Below are positions 20,042 through 30,448 of a stretch of 64,000 nt of DNA, piece after piece; the first letter of the stretch is position 1; every line of letters begins with the position of its first letter. Below the pieces are notes generated by a model, which made no database searches, was not told the origin of the DNA, and was given only the letters and a program-made list of their open reading frames with translations. The position numbers were made by a program, and so were the translations under genes. This stretch comes from Thraustochytrium sp. TN22 (lineage: Eukaryota; Sar; Bigyra; Thraustochytrida; Thraustochytriidae), in assembly GCA_013306675.1 (NCBI GenBank), contig JABLUY010000133.1:36483-100482 (forward strand), read 5' to 3'.

Positions 20042-20897
20042 CGGCCATCCTTTTTTTTTCTTCTCCTCTCCCTCTTCCTTTCTGCCTCTTTCCCCCTTTC
20101 CACTTCCCCCAATTCTTACCTTGCGATCGCTCGCAAGTTGGGCGGCGTCATGGCAACCCTTCTCACATTACGCCAGGTCGCCGCTCGCGAGAGCTGATCC
20201 AGTTTACTACCTTCTCTCTGATTATGACAGATACATTTCTCCTCTCACATCTTTTCTTGGATTCTTTCTCTCATCAGTGATGACACACTGACTGAAGAGA
20301 CTTGTTGTGGTTGCGTGGCATGACACTTGCTTGCTTGCTTGCTGCTTCTTTCACCTCAACACAGCAGACCTTGGTTCCGTCCGCCAGCGGCATGCAGTAA
20401 ACCCTGGAGGTGCCTTTCTCTGTGCAAACGCCAAGCAAAGAGCAGTAGCGAGCATGTCGTCTCTCTCAAAATGCGCAGCCAAATTTTAGTGAAGCCCGGG
20501 CCTCACTGCAGAGCCTGGGGCTAGGCCTAGTGTATGCCTGACGTGAGTGCCAGTGAGCCTGAGTGAGCCTCCTGTGAGCGCACTGACACGGCCGGCCCGA
20601 CCGTGACCCGTCGCCGGCCGCGGCCGCCGCCGGGTTTGGTCCGCGCACACCAAGCCGTTACAAGCACACACCATTGCATGACAACTTATGACATCTCATG
20701 TAGCGCGACCGTCGCCTGTCGCCAAGTAGCACGCGCGATCGATCAAGTGCCGCGCTGCGTCAGCCAGCGAGCGGCGTGGCTGCCGCGCGGCCTGGCAGAG
20801 CGGAGCTCACGGAGCTCGAGAAGCTTGCGGAGCTCGCAGAGCTCAGGCTCGCAGAGCACGCAGAGCACCCGGAGCGGTGCAGGAGGCCGTCGCCAGC
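20042..20897. other. Intergenic region between histidine kinase and RSP2-like gene, right arm
   Basis: Mirror of 6619-7474. It begins with a T/C-rich tract just after the kinase stop (about 20048-20110), the usual place for a 3'-end signal. A (CTTG)n tract is near 20327-20343. No coding signal is seen. Confidence 0.6.
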
Positions 20898-22844
20898 ATG
20901 GACGCGGCGTGGCTGAAGCAGAATGTGGGCGACGCGCTGACGGCCGCGCTGGCCGAGTGCGCGCGGCGGCAGCCGGAGGACTCCGTGTCTTTCCTGGGCA
21001 AGCACCTCATTCACTTCGTGGAAGCCGCTGAGCAGGCCGACCGCGAGGCCACGCGCGTAAACGAGGCGGCAGAGGACGCACGCGGCGTCGCGGTGCTTCG
21101 CCAACAGGCCGAGGAGCGCGACGAGGCGAACCAGCGCGCCGAGGCGGCCGCCGCGGCCAACGTGGAGACCGAGGCCGCAGCGCTCGCCGAGCCTTGTGCG
21201 GCCGACTTTAACGAGGACGCGCATGGCAAGGCCAGCTTCGCCGGCCTTGCTGACGATCTCGCACTGCGCGTCGACCAGAGGCTCGCCGACACTGTCGACT
21301 TTGTGGCGCGCCACACCAGCGCCGAGGCGGTCTACCTTGCCAAGCAGCTCCCGGATGGCAGCTTGCGCTTCGTGTGCTCCTCTGACCCAACGATTCAGGG
21401 CAAGACGTTGCGCGCACCTTCGGACGACGAGGCAGACACCGCGCCGCTCCCGTTCGCGGTCCTCAAACCGGATGAGGCGCTGGAGGACGATGCGGAGAGC
21501 CCGGACGACGCCGCGGACGCTGAGGCGGCCGGGAACCAGGAGCCCACGCCGCCCAAGCTGCCCAAGTGCGTGCACGTGACCAACGTGCTGCGCGACGACC
21601 GTGTGCCCTTTTTTGGACGTGTGCCCACGCTCGGGTCCTTCTTCGCCGTGCACGTGCCCTTCAAGCGCTCGGTACACAAGAACGCCATCCCCGAAGATGG
21701 CGGCCTCATCGTGCCCGATCCCGCGGAGGAGACCACCGATGAAGAGGGCGGCGGCGATGAGGAGAAGGCGGAGAACGCCGAGGAGAATGTCGAGGCAGCG
21801 CCGGAGGCGGCCGAGGACGGCGAGGCGGCTTCCGAGGCTGCCGAGGTGGAGGTGCCGCCCAAGCGCTGGCGCGCCAACCTCGAGGACGGCGCCTACGTGC
21901 TTTGCCTCGACACCATCGGGTCCGACGCCTTTGTGGAAGGCCTTCCGGAGAAGGAGATCGACCTCGTGCGCCGCCTCGCTGCCTCGCTCGGCGACGCGCT
22001 CAGCACCACCGAGGACTCCCGCTATCAGGCCGAGATGCAGCACCGCGACACGCTGCTCGAGCTGAACGCCGCCAACAAGGAGCTCGTCGCCGTGCACCAG
22101 ACCGCGGCCCAGGATCAGGTCCAGGCCGCCATCGAGGCGCTGCAGGCCGCGGCAGCGGAGGAGGCCAAGCAGGCCGCCGAGGCAGCCGCGGCTTCGGCGT
22201 CGGCCTCGGAAGGGGACGCGGAGGCCGAGGCCGACGCCGAGCCCGAGGCTGCTGCCGCGGCGGAGCCCGAGGAGCCGCTCGCCGAGGCTGTCGCCTTTAG
22301 CGAGTCACACGCAAAGCTCAAGGCGCTACAGGAGGCCGTCGCCGCCGCCGCCGACTGGTGGCAGGATCACCTGCGCGCGTCCATCAAGCTGTGCATCGAG
22401 CCGGAGGACCATGTCCAGGCTGCGCTCCGGGTGCTGCTCCGCGCCTCTGTGCCGGACCTGCGCGCACAACCCGTCGAGGACCTCACCTGGGCGCTGCTCA
22501 AGGCGCAGGACCACCCTGCCTGGCTTGCCTGCCTCGCAGGGTTTGACCCAACCGAGCCGGGCTCCGCGTCCGCCTGCGGGCTCCTCGCGGACCAGGCCGC
22601 CACGCTGCTCGAGGAGGCTCAGGCCCAGGACCTCGCGCAGGACGAGCCCGCATGGATTGCCCCGCTCTTGCAGCTCCTCATCGCTGCCCTTGAGTCGCTC
22701 GTGGCGCGCGCTGCGCATCTTGCCAAGCTCGAGGAACTTGAGGCCGCCCGCATTGCCGCTGAGGAGGAGGCCGCGGCGGCCGCTGCCGCTGCCGCGGCGG
22801 CTGAGGCTGAGGCTGCCGCTGCCGCCGAGGCCGAAGAGGAGTAA
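20898..22844 (+). CDS. DPY30-motif and GAF-like protein, RSP2-like (right-arm copy)
   Basis: Same 648-aa protein as at 4672-6618: N-terminal DPY30 docking motif (residues 5-42), an interrupted GAF-like region, acidic inserts and an Ala/Glu-rich C-terminal coiled coil ending in EAEEE. Inferred to be an axonemal radial-spoke-type component from the DPY30+GAF pairing. The start is ATG at 20898; the frame is open upstream to a GTG at 20877. It lies between the histidine kinase and the SMI1-like gene, all in one direction, though eukaryotic genes here need not be co-transcribed. Confidence 0.8.
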   Translation: MDAAWLKQNVGDALTAALAECARRQPEDSVSFLGKHLIHFVEAAEQADREATRVNEAAEDARGVAVLRQQAEERDEANQRAEAAAAANVETEAAALAEPCAADFNEDAHGKASFAGLADDLALRVDQRLADTVDFVARHTSAEAVYLAKQLPDGSLRFVCSSDPTIQGKTLRAPSDDEADTAPLPFAVLKPDEALEDDAESPDDAADAEAAGNQEPTPPKLPKCVHVTNVLRDDRVPFFGRVPTLGSFFAVHVPFKRSVHKNAIPEDGGLIVPDPAEETTDEEGGGDEEKAENAEENVEAAPEAAEDGEAASEAAEVEVPPKRWRANLEDGAYVLCLDTIGSDAFVEGLPEKEIDLVRRLAASLGDALSTTEDSRYQAEMQHRDTLLELNAANKELVAVHQTAAQDQVQAAIEALQAAAAEEAKQAAEAAAASASASEGDAEAEADAEPEAAAAAEPEEPLAEAVAFSESHAKLKALQEAVAAAADWWQDHLRASIKLCIEPEDHVQAALRVLLRASVPDLRAQPVEDLTWALLKAQDHPAWLACLAGFDPTEPGSASACGLLADQAATLLEEAQAQDLAQDEPAWIAPLLQLLIAALESLVARAAHLAKLEELEAARIAAEEEAAAAAAAAAAAEAEAAAAAEAEEE

Positions 22845-23099
22845 GAATATTTCGTGCTGTTCGCGTTTGCACTGTTTGCATTTTGTTGTTCGCGTTTGCT
22901 GTTCGCGTCAACAGGGAAGACGTGCTTGCAGAGATGCTGTGATGATTTGCCGATTTTTGCCAAGGGGACACATGTCACCAGGGCCCTCCTCACTCAACGG
23001 CCACAGTCATTTTCGTGGCGTGGCGGCGTTGGCGTAGAATGATGCAGAGAGTGGTGCAGCTGCGCACCATCTGCACGGAGCTCGATCGATCGCAGCACC

Positions 23100-23705
23100 A
23101 TGGCGGAAGGCAAGTGCGCGGATGTGGAGGCCAAGAACGCCTCGCACGAGGAGGCGCTCTGCGAGGGCGTGGCCAACGTCAAGGTGATTGAGCATGAGAA
23201 CCGGCGCGACGGCGAAATCAGCTACTTCCCCAAGGAGGTGCGTCAGGTCTGCAAGGATATTGCGAGCTATTTCCGCAGCTTTTGCGAAAGGCCTGCTGCC
23301 GCATATGAGGACGCCGTGGACGCCGTGCCGGGTCCGGACGCCCTTCGCGACCTTCTGCGCTGCTGGGACGCAGAGGCGGGTGAAATTTGGTTTTACGAGT
23401 ATACTTTGCGCAGGCCCGCCGATGTGTGCAGGCTGCCAGGCTGCGGCCTCGTTGCCTTTGCCGAGAATGTAGACGGCGATCTCCTGTGTGCGGGCGAGCA
23501 CGACCACAAGGGCGGTGTCTTCGTAATTGCCGCTGACACTGATGAGGATGAGGGAAACCGGGTCCAGGCGCGCGAGGCGCTCTGCCTCGCAACGTATCTC
23601 GAGACTTACCGCGACGCACTCCTGAGTGCGCAGCTCGAGTACATTGAAGACCTTGGCATGGTGGAGCGCGCGCAGGATGCGCCTGCCTGTGCACGTAAAA
23701 AGTGA
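23100..23705 (+). CDS. SMI1/KNR4 (SUKH)-like small protein (right-arm copy)
   Basis: Identical 201-aa product to the gene at 3811-4416. The ATG at 23100 has a favourable ACC ATG G context. The gene starts 255 bases after the RSP2-like stop and converges on B55. The family call rests on an eyeball match of the central beta/acidic segment and is weak; the existence of the gene is better supported by its even codon usage and conserved-looking, non-repetitive sequence. Confidence 0.7.
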   Translation: MAEGKCADVEAKNASHEEALCEGVANVKVIEHENRRDGEISYFPKEVRQVCKDIASYFRSFCERPAAAYEDAVDAVPGPDALRDLLRCWDAEAGEIWFYEYTLRRPADVCRLPGCGLVAFAENVDGDLLCAGEHDHKGGVFVIAADTDEDEGNRVQAREALCLATYLETYRDALLSAQLEYIEDLGMVERAQDAPACARKK

Positions 23706-24098
23706 GTCATGTTCAAGTACGTACGGGTGCTGCAGAGCCAACCGCTGTGGTTGTGCTGCTGCACATGATAGCAGCCAGGCCTCGGACTTGCGCAAGCGCA
23801 AATTACCGCACGCGCGGGACAAGAACGCCAAGCCGAAACCTACCAAAACAACAACAAAGAAACTCATGATCACATCCGCTAACACGCATCCTGGCCACGC
23901 GAGAGGGGTTTCGCCTCCCCCGCACCAGGCGTTCTGACTCCGTGAGTCCCCCGAGGTCGCAGGCGCTGGGCGCTCCTCATCTGCCTTCCTGCAACACACA
24001 TCATAGCACGGCAGCCGCGCCTCATGCCCAGGCCCAGCATCTGGAGCCCGCCTGCCGATCCATTGGTCAGTCTCTCGCTCGCTCGCTCGCTCGCTCCC
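23706..24098. other. Convergent intergenic spacer, right arm
   Basis: Mirror of 3418-3810. Apart from a short (CGCT)n tract next to the B55 stop, nothing is recognised. Confidence 0.6.
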
Positions 24099-25613
24099 TC
24101 ACCGCGCGTAGATGAAGAGATTGTTCTCGCCAGCAATGGCGGCGGCATTGCCCTTGGGATGCCATGCAAGCTGGGTGATCCGCTTCTCGTAGTTGATAGT
24201 CTGTGGGTCCGGAGCAAAGGCGGGCGCGCCGACGTCGGAGAAGGCGGGTCCGCGGCCGTCGCGCTTGTTCTTCTTGCGGCTGAGCAGAGAGACAATGCCT
24301 GGGCGAGAGAGGCGCTTCTTGCGGTACGAGAAGCGGTTGTCGCGCTGGGGGTCCTCGGCGGCGGCGACAATGGGCATTGTCGGGTAGGGCGCCTTGGAAG
24401 CCTCGATGGTGGTGTCGGAGCGGCGGTCGAGGTCGTAGATGTGGAAGACGGAGTTGTAGGAGCCGGTCATGATGCCCATGGGGTTGACAGAGACATCGAA
24501 GCAGTCGAAGAGGTAGTCGCCCTCGTAGAGCTCCCAAAGCTTGGGGCTGAGGTAGTCATGCACGGGGATGATCTCGACCGGCTGAGACTCGTAGCGCAAG
24601 TCCCAGATCTTGATGTTCATGAAGTCGCGCGCGACGACGAGACCGTCGGGCGCGAACTTGACGTCGGAGATGTTGCGGAGGAGGTCGCCAAGCAGCGGGC
24701 GGTTGGGCAGGCCCGTGTTGACGCCGCCCGAGGTCTGGCGTTCGTTGCCCTCGAGCGCCGGGTCGCGGAACGTGAGCGCCGAGCTGTCGCAGAGTGCGCG
24801 CTCGCGCATATCGCAGAGGCGTACGGTGCCGCGGTTGGTGCCGTAGATAAAGGTGCTGGAGGTCTCCTGGTCGAGGTCGACGGCCGTGATGTACTGGGTG
24901 AGCTTGCTCATATCGTCCGGCTTGAGGTTGACAACCTGGAAGGCCTCGTCCGTGACGTCCATGCTCCAGAGGTTGACGCAGAGGTTATCGGCGCTCATGA
25001 AGCTGCGGCCGTCCACGCTCGGGACGAGCGAGTGAATATTGAACTTGTGGATCTCGGGCGAGAACTGGCGCTTGGCCGCCGCCGTGACCAGGCGCTCCAC
25101 CGTCTCGCTGCGCGGGAAGCGCAGGCTCGAGGTGCGCCGCGGCGCGCGCGGCACGCCGTTGTCGCTCGTCATGTTAAAGCCGGAGGTGTACTTGATCTCG
25201 CGCTCGTGCAGCTTCCACAGCTTGATCGCCTTGTCGTTGGTCGTCAGCATGAAGACGGCGTCGTTCGTGCCGGGCAGGAACTTGATCTTGCTGATGCGCT
25301 CGTCGATGGCCAGCGACCGCACGTAGTCGAAGTCTGGCTCGTGGCTCTGGAACTCGCAGTGGAACGTGTAGTGGATCTTCTCCTTGCCCTCGTCCGCGCG
25401 CAGCACCACCACGCGCCCGCCGCGGTCGCCGCTCGCCAAAAAGGTCCCTGTCGAGTCGAACTCCACCGCGCTCAGCAGGTCCGAGTCCGGCATCGAGTCC
25501 TCCACCGGCATCTTCTTGAACCACTGCGCGAACCGCCATGGCCGCTCCGGCTCCGACCGGCCGTCGCCCGAGTCCAGCCCGCTGGACTCCTCGCGCGACA
25601 CGCCGCTCGCCAT
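24099..25613 (-). CDS. PPP2R2: PP2A regulatory subunit B55 (right-arm copy)
   Basis: Identical in predicted protein (504 aa) to the copy at 1903-3417. A WD-repeat B55 subunit with the hallmark EFQSHEPDFDYVRSL and the conserved C-terminal blades. The start is ATG at 25613. It is divergent from the MMPL gene across a 1.9-kb GC-rich promoter region. B55 level controls PP2A substrate choice in other eukaryotes, so a true second copy could matter for dosage. Confidence 0.95.
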   Translation of the reverse strand: MASGVSREESSGLDSGDGRSEPERPWRFAQWFKKMPVEDSMPDSDLLSAVEFDSTGTFLASGDRGGRVVVLRADEGKEKIHYTFHCEFQSHEPDFDYVRSLAIDERISKIKFLPGTNDAVFMLTTNDKAIKLWKLHEREIKYTSGFNMTSDNGVPRAPRRTSSLRFPRSETVERLVTAAAKRQFSPEIHKFNIHSLVPSVDGRSFMSADNLCVNLWSMDVTDEAFQVVNLKPDDMSKLTQYITAVDLDQETSSTFIYGTNRGTVRLCDMRERALCDSSALTFRDPALEGNERQTSGGVNTGLPNRPLLGDLLRNISDVKFAPDGLVVARDFMNIKIWDLRYESQPVEIIPVHDYLSPKLWELYEGDYLFDCFDVSVNPMGIMTGSYNSVFHIYDLDRRSDTTIEASKAPYPTMPIVAAAEDPQRDNRFSYRKKRLSRPGIVSLLSRKKNKRDGRGPAFSDVGAPAFAPDPQTINYEKRITQLAWHPKGNAAAIAGENNLFIYAR

Positions 25614-26045
25614 CTCCTCCTCGCTCGTGCGTGCGTGCACCCCGGCCGCCGCCTCGCTCGTAGCTCGCTAGCAAGCGCAAGCGCGAGCTAGCCTAGCTCG
25701 CCTGCGCGCACACCCGGCGCGTGCAGCCCCGGCCGCCGCCCAGCGCCGCGCCGCTCCGCTCCGCGCCGCGCCGCGCCGCGCTGCGCCGCGCCGCGCCGCG
25801 CCGCCCAGCCACGTGGCGCGCTGCGCCGCGCCGCGCGCGCGCCGCCTCCCGCGCGCCGCCGCCGCCGCCCGCCGCCGCGCGCGCCCGCCTCCCGCGCGCC
25901 CGCGCCCGCCCGCGCGCTGGGTGCACGCGCCGAGGCCGCCGCGTGCCTTCTCCTCCCTGCCCTGCTTGCTGCCGGGCGCCGCCGCGCTGTGCCGCGCCGC
26001 GCCGGGCCGCGGGCCCGCGCTCGCCGCTCGCGCGCTCGCGCCGCC

Positions 26046-26079
<34 letters not shown>

Positions 26080-27509
26080 GCGCGCGCGCGAGCGAGGGTA
26101 GACTGGATGGATGGATGGATGGATTGGAGGGATGGAGGGATGGAGAAGCAGGCGAATGGAGGCCGATGCCGCCGCCGCCGCCGCCGCGCGCCGGGACCAG
26201 CCGCGCCGCGGAGCCGCGCGAGCGCCGCGCCGCCGCGAGCCCGAGCCGCCGCCCGCCGCCGACCGCCGCGCGCGCGGGAAGTAGGAGTCAGGTCTGACGA
26301 GCGCCGCCGCCTGTCTCGACGCGCGCCCGGCCGCCGGGGAAACTCGCCGCGCGCGCGCGTCGCCGCCACTGCCGCGCGCCCCTCTCGGCGATACCCGGGT
26401 GCGCGCGGGGCCCGTGTGCGCGCGCTGGCTCGGACTCGGACTCGGACTCGGACTCGGACCCGGACTCGGACTGGGGCTGCGACGCGAAGGCCGACTCCGG
26501 GCCAAGCGGGACCCGACTCGGGCTCCTCGCGCGTCGCGAGATTGTACTGCTCGGGGGAGCAGCCTGAGGATCGAAAGTTGCAACAGAAGCTGGGACTTGA
26601 AAGGGGACTTGACGCTGCAAGACAGATCAAGCCCAGTGCTGGATGCCTGGCCATGGCTTGCGTGCACACTGCACATGCCTGGCCTGGACCAGCTGCCCGG
26701 TGTGACTGACCCAATCTCGATCTCAGGCTTGTCTCCGAGGCAGTAGCCCGAAAGTGGACACTTCTAACCAGGGGACCAGAGCGCTGGCGCAAATTGGTTT
26801 CTGACCGTGACAGTCACAGTGAGGAGCGTCCAACGAAGTATGAGAAGCGGTCCAGCGAGGCCTACTCGGAGCGGCCAGTCTGACTGTGAGTGCTCGTTAG
26901 CTAGAGTCATGGGTCCTCAAGCTCTGCGCTAGCCAGGTATGCGAGGTACGGCAGTCTCTTTGTAGTACAGGCGAATTCCGCGGGGGGTTTGCAGGAGTCT
27001 ACTGCAGCGTCCGCTAGGCCTTTAGAATCGACGTCGCTGAATGGTTCGGTGTCTTCTTCTCCTCTCTCGCAACTTTCTACTCCCGCCCGTGCTGGCCAGG
27101 GCCAGCGGCGCGAATCGAGCTATTCCCTTGCCTCGCATTGCCTTGCCTTGCCTTGCGCTAGCTGTAGAGCTACTTATTAGCTCTCTAGCTAGTAGCTAGC
27201 TAGACCCGGCTCAGGCCTGACGGCGACGCAAAAGTACGCCCGTGTGAGCCTCACTGGCATTCATGAGCAGTCATGCTCATGCTGACATGCTGAGACGGCG
27301 AACTGCGTCCTTGTCAGTGGCAGGTACGAGTTCGTTGAGCTCATCATCATCACGCCGTTGAATCCCGGCCTGCGCCAGGATTCGGACAAAGCCCGAGCTC
27401 CAAAGTCGCGCGCGGGCGGCGGCGGCAGCGACGCGGGCGGCGGCACTGAGGCGGCCCGCGCACGGCGGCTCGCACGGCGGCGGCCGCGGCGGCGGCGGCG
27501 GCTGGCGCG
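25614..27509. other. GC-rich intergenic region, right arm
   Basis: Mirror of 7-1902. Divergent promoter region of B55 and MMPL, with the same CCG/CGG runs, (GGAT)n near 26104-26130 and (GGACTC)n near 26427-26470. No gene is called. Confidence 0.6.
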
Positions 27510-30281
27510 ATGGAGACGCCGCTGCTCGCCACCGCGGGCGGCGGCGACGCGGTGGACGAGCGGTGGCGCGTGCGCAAGCTGCACGGCAGCGCACGGTTCG
27601 AGCGGGCGCTGCTGGCGACGCGGCGGTGGAAGGCAGCGCTAGTGGCCGTGTGGACGCTGCTGGCCGTGGCGGGCGCCGTCGCGGTGCCCTGGTTCCTGAG
27701 GCTGGGCTCGGATCACCTGGCACCGGCGGCCTCGTCACGCGCGGCCAAGGCGGAAGCGGACTTCGAGGCGCGCTTCGCGAGCGAGGCGCAGCAGCTGCCG
27801 CTCATCGTGCTGGCAGAGTGCGTGCGTGGGTCGGCGTGCGAGGATGTGCGCGTGGAGGAGCTCGCGCAGGCGTACGAGCAGCTGGCGGCGCGCGTGCAAG
27901 CCTTCAACGCGACGCACGGCAACGTGGTGGACATGGCCGCGTGGTTCGCGCTAAACGGCACGGTGCTGGACGGCCTCAAGGGCGGCTACGTGTCGCCGGA
28001 CGGTCGTGCCACCATCGTCAACATCATGGTGCGCAGCGGCAGCCCGGACGCGCTCCGGCAGGAGTTCGTATTCTTTGTGGAGGACGCGGCGGAAGAGCTC
28101 AACCCGGACCCGACGCGCTTCGCGCTGGGCGTGACGGGCTTTGACGCGCTCAACAACGAGAACGTGGACGCCTCCTCGCGGCAGATCGCGCGCATCGACA
28201 TGGTCACCATCCCGCTGGCGCTCCTGGTGCTCTGGTACATGGTGGGCTCGTGGCGTCTGCTGCTGCTCGCTATCATCAACATGACCGTGAGCATCCTCTC
28301 GGGCATCGCGCTCATCGTCTTCCTTGTGGACGGCCTGGGCGCGCCGCAGCCCGAGCCCACCACGCCGCAGCTTGTAGAGGTTATCGCGCTGGCACTCAGC
28401 GTCGACTACAACCTCTTTGTGCTAGGCCGCTTCCGTGCCGAGGTCGAGGCGGGCGCCCCCGTGCCACTAGCCGTCTACGTGGCCATGCTGCGCGCGGGCC
28501 ACGTCGTCTTCATGTCCGGCATCACCATCTTTCTTGTCATGCTCGGCTTTGTCATCATCCCGACGCCCACCATCCGCATGGACGGCGTCATTCTCGCGGC
28601 GGGCGTCGCAGTCTGCCTGGCTGTTAACCTCACCATGACGCCCGCGCTCCTGTACATGTTTCCAGGCTTCTTCTCGCGCTTGAACGCGGGCTGCGTGTGC
28701 GCGACCGCCGACGACAGCGTCAGCGCCAGCGCCAGCGCCAGCGCCGGCGCCATCGTTGCGCCCGAGGACCTGGCGTCCACGCCCACTGCCGGCGCCGCGG
28801 TTCATCACCATCACCAGCAAGAGCAGCAGCACGCATACACGAGTTTGGCCGAGGAGGGTGCCGAGCGAGGCCGCGGATGCTGTCGCCGCGGGCGCGACCC
28901 TGACCTCTCGGGCGTGCACCCCATGTATCGCGGGCTGCGGTTCCGCATCACGCGGCTCATTGTGCGTTGGCCGTACAACGTGCTGGCCATCGTGCTGCTG
29001 TACGTCTTGGTGCTCCCGCTGGCGGTGCAGATCTTGCGCATCGACCTGAACCAGAGCATCCTACACCTGCTGCCGCGCACGTCGGCGTCAACGGCACGCC
29101 TGCACCGCATGTACGAGGACTTTCCTGGCGGGACCTTTGCGCCCTATTACGTGCTCATCACGGCGCCGCCGGGCGTCTCAGTGGTCCGCGAGGAGCCCTT
29201 CAGCCTCGCGCAGCGCCTGGGCCGGCGCATCGTGCAGGAGACGGCCTGCACTGCGTCCGGCGTCACCTCGCCGGCGCGCGTGGGCGACACGGACATTGGT
29301 CCGCTCGAGGCGCACGCACTCCTGGAGCTGGCCAAGTCCCCCTTGTGCACGGTGCCCTGGGTCGAGCGCCACGTGGACTTTGCGTGCCAGCGCGCCGCCC
29401 AGTACGCCTACCTGTGGCGGCGCGCCGTCAACCCGGCACGCGACGCCATGCTCATCAACGTCGTGGTGCCGTTCTTCCCCTTTGACAGCCGCAGCAAGAC
29501 CTTCATCGCACGGATGCTCGCCATTCTGGACCAGGAGGCCGCGAGCCTCGGCGCAGGCTACCAGCTTCCGGCAAACGACCCAGAGGCGCTGCGCCTGCAG
29601 CTCGGCGGCTTCGAGGTCGGGCCCAACGCGATTGAGGCCGAGGTTCTCGGCATCTACCCCCTCTTGGTCACGCTCACGCTCGTGGCCGTCTTTGCGACGC
29701 TTGGCTTCATGCTGCACAGCTACTTTGTGCCCCTTCGCCTCGTGGTGACGCTCTTCCTGCCGCTGGCTTCGGTCTTTGGCCTCGCGGTGCTCGTCTTCCA
29801 GGACGGCATCCTCAACTGGACCGGGATCGCCTCGCTGTCGGCCCAGTCCGGCTTTTTCTGGTCGGTCCCCATCATCATCGTGACCATCGTGTCTGGACTG
29901 GCGCTCGACTACGACGTGCTCATCGTCAGCGCCATCATTGAGCATCGCGCGGGCGGCTATGATATCCAGGCGGCCATCGTCAAGGCGGTCTGCGAGACTG
30001 GCCCGACCATTGCGGCCGCTGGCATCATCATGTTCTGCGCCTTTGGCGGCCTTCTTCTCAGCGACCAGAGCATCATCAACCAGGCCGGCTTTCTGCTCTC
30101 CACGAGCATCCTCGTGGACACCTTTGTGGTGAACACCATCCTCGTGCCCGCGCTCCTCTCTCTCGGCGACAAGCTTGCGTGGCGGCCTATGCGCATGCCG
30201 TACGATAACCTGGTCTCCCTCGGCGCCCGTGAGTTCCCGCAACGCACGCAAGCCGCTCACGCGGAGAGCGTTGCTTTTTGA
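27510..30281 (+). CDS. MMPL/RND-family membrane transporter
   Basis: A 923-aa polytopic protein built as two similar halves, as in MmpL and RND exporters. Each half has a first transmembrane helix (first near residues 45-68), a large soluble loop, and then a cluster of five or so helices. The first cluster contains SVDYNLFVLGRFRAE and the second LALDYDVLIVSAIIEH, the two equivalent TM4 signatures where charged residues carry the proton relay. A Ser/Ala- and His/Gln-rich linker (about residues 400-470) joins the halves. It probably moves lipids or hydrophobic compounds across a membrane by proton antiport; the substrate cannot be told. The start codon lies exactly at the visible end of the palindrome, and the left-arm mirror begins at base 6. 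Confidence 0.88.
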   Translation: METPLLATAGGGDAVDERWRVRKLHGSARFERALLATRRWKAALVAVWTLLAVAGAVAVPWFLRLGSDHLAPAASSRAAKAEADFEARFASEAQQLPLIVLAECVRGSACEDVRVEELAQAYEQLAARVQAFNATHGNVVDMAAWFALNGTVLDGLKGGYVSPDGRATIVNIMVRSGSPDALRQEFVFFVEDAAEELNPDPTRFALGVTGFDALNNENVDASSRQIARIDMVTIPLALLVLWYMVGSWRLLLLAIINMTVSILSGIALIVFLVDGLGAPQPEPTTPQLVEVIALALSVDYNLFVLGRFRAEVEAGAPVPLAVYVAMLRAGHVVFMSGITIFLVMLGFVIIPTPTIRMDGVILAAGVAVCLAVNLTMTPALLYMFPGFFSRLNAGCVCATADDSVSASASASAGAIVAPEDLASTPTAGAAVHHHHQQEQQHAYTSLAEEGAERGRGCCRRGRDPDLSGVHPMYRGLRFRITRLIVRWPYNVLAIVLLYVLVLPLAVQILRIDLNQSILHLLPRTSASTARLHRMYEDFPGGTFAPYYVLITAPPGVSVVREEPFSLAQRLGRRIVQETACTASGVTSPARVGDTDIGPLEAHALLELAKSPLCTVPWVERHVDFACQRAAQYAYLWRRAVNPARDAMLINVVVPFFPFDSRSKTFIARMLAILDQEAASLGAGYQLPANDPEALRLQLGGFEVGPNAIEAEVLGIYPLLVTLTLVAVFATLGFMLHSYFVPLRLVVTLFLPLASVFGLAVLVFQDGILNWTGIASLSAQSGFFWSVPIIIVTIVSGLALDYDVLIVSAIIEHRAGGYDIQAAIVKAVCETGPTIAAAGIIMFCAFGGLLLSDQSIINQAGFLLSTSILVDTFVVNTILVPALLSLGDKLAWRPMRMPYDNLVSLGAREFPQRTQAAHAESVAF

Positions 30282-30448
30282 CATGTAATTATCTTTAGAA
30301 GAAAGAAATGGAATCACTTGCAAGGACAGGATTGAAGCGATGTGGGAGAGACGTCGTTTGTTCTCGGCACAGCTCGGGCCATGGCACGCACGGCACCGCA
30401 AGAAACGCAAAGGGATCAGGAGGAGGGTTTCACACAACGCAACAACAC

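Larger units (their letters stand above)
1..27515. repeat. Giant inverted repeat (palindrome), arms of at least 13.7 kb
   Basis: Position x is complementary to position 27516-x from base 1 to base 13737; the partner arm is 13779-27515. All genes of the left arm recur on the opposite strand of the right arm with identical predicted proteins, apart from the transposable-element region. Bases 1-6 mirror the first two codons of the MMPL gene at 27510-27515, so the window opens inside the repeat and the true outer end is not visible. No net insertion or deletion separates the arms. Differences found are 28 base substitutions between 11229 and 11797 (mirror 15719-16287). A real recent inverted duplication and an assembly or fold-back artefact are both compatible with this. 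Confidence 0.95.
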
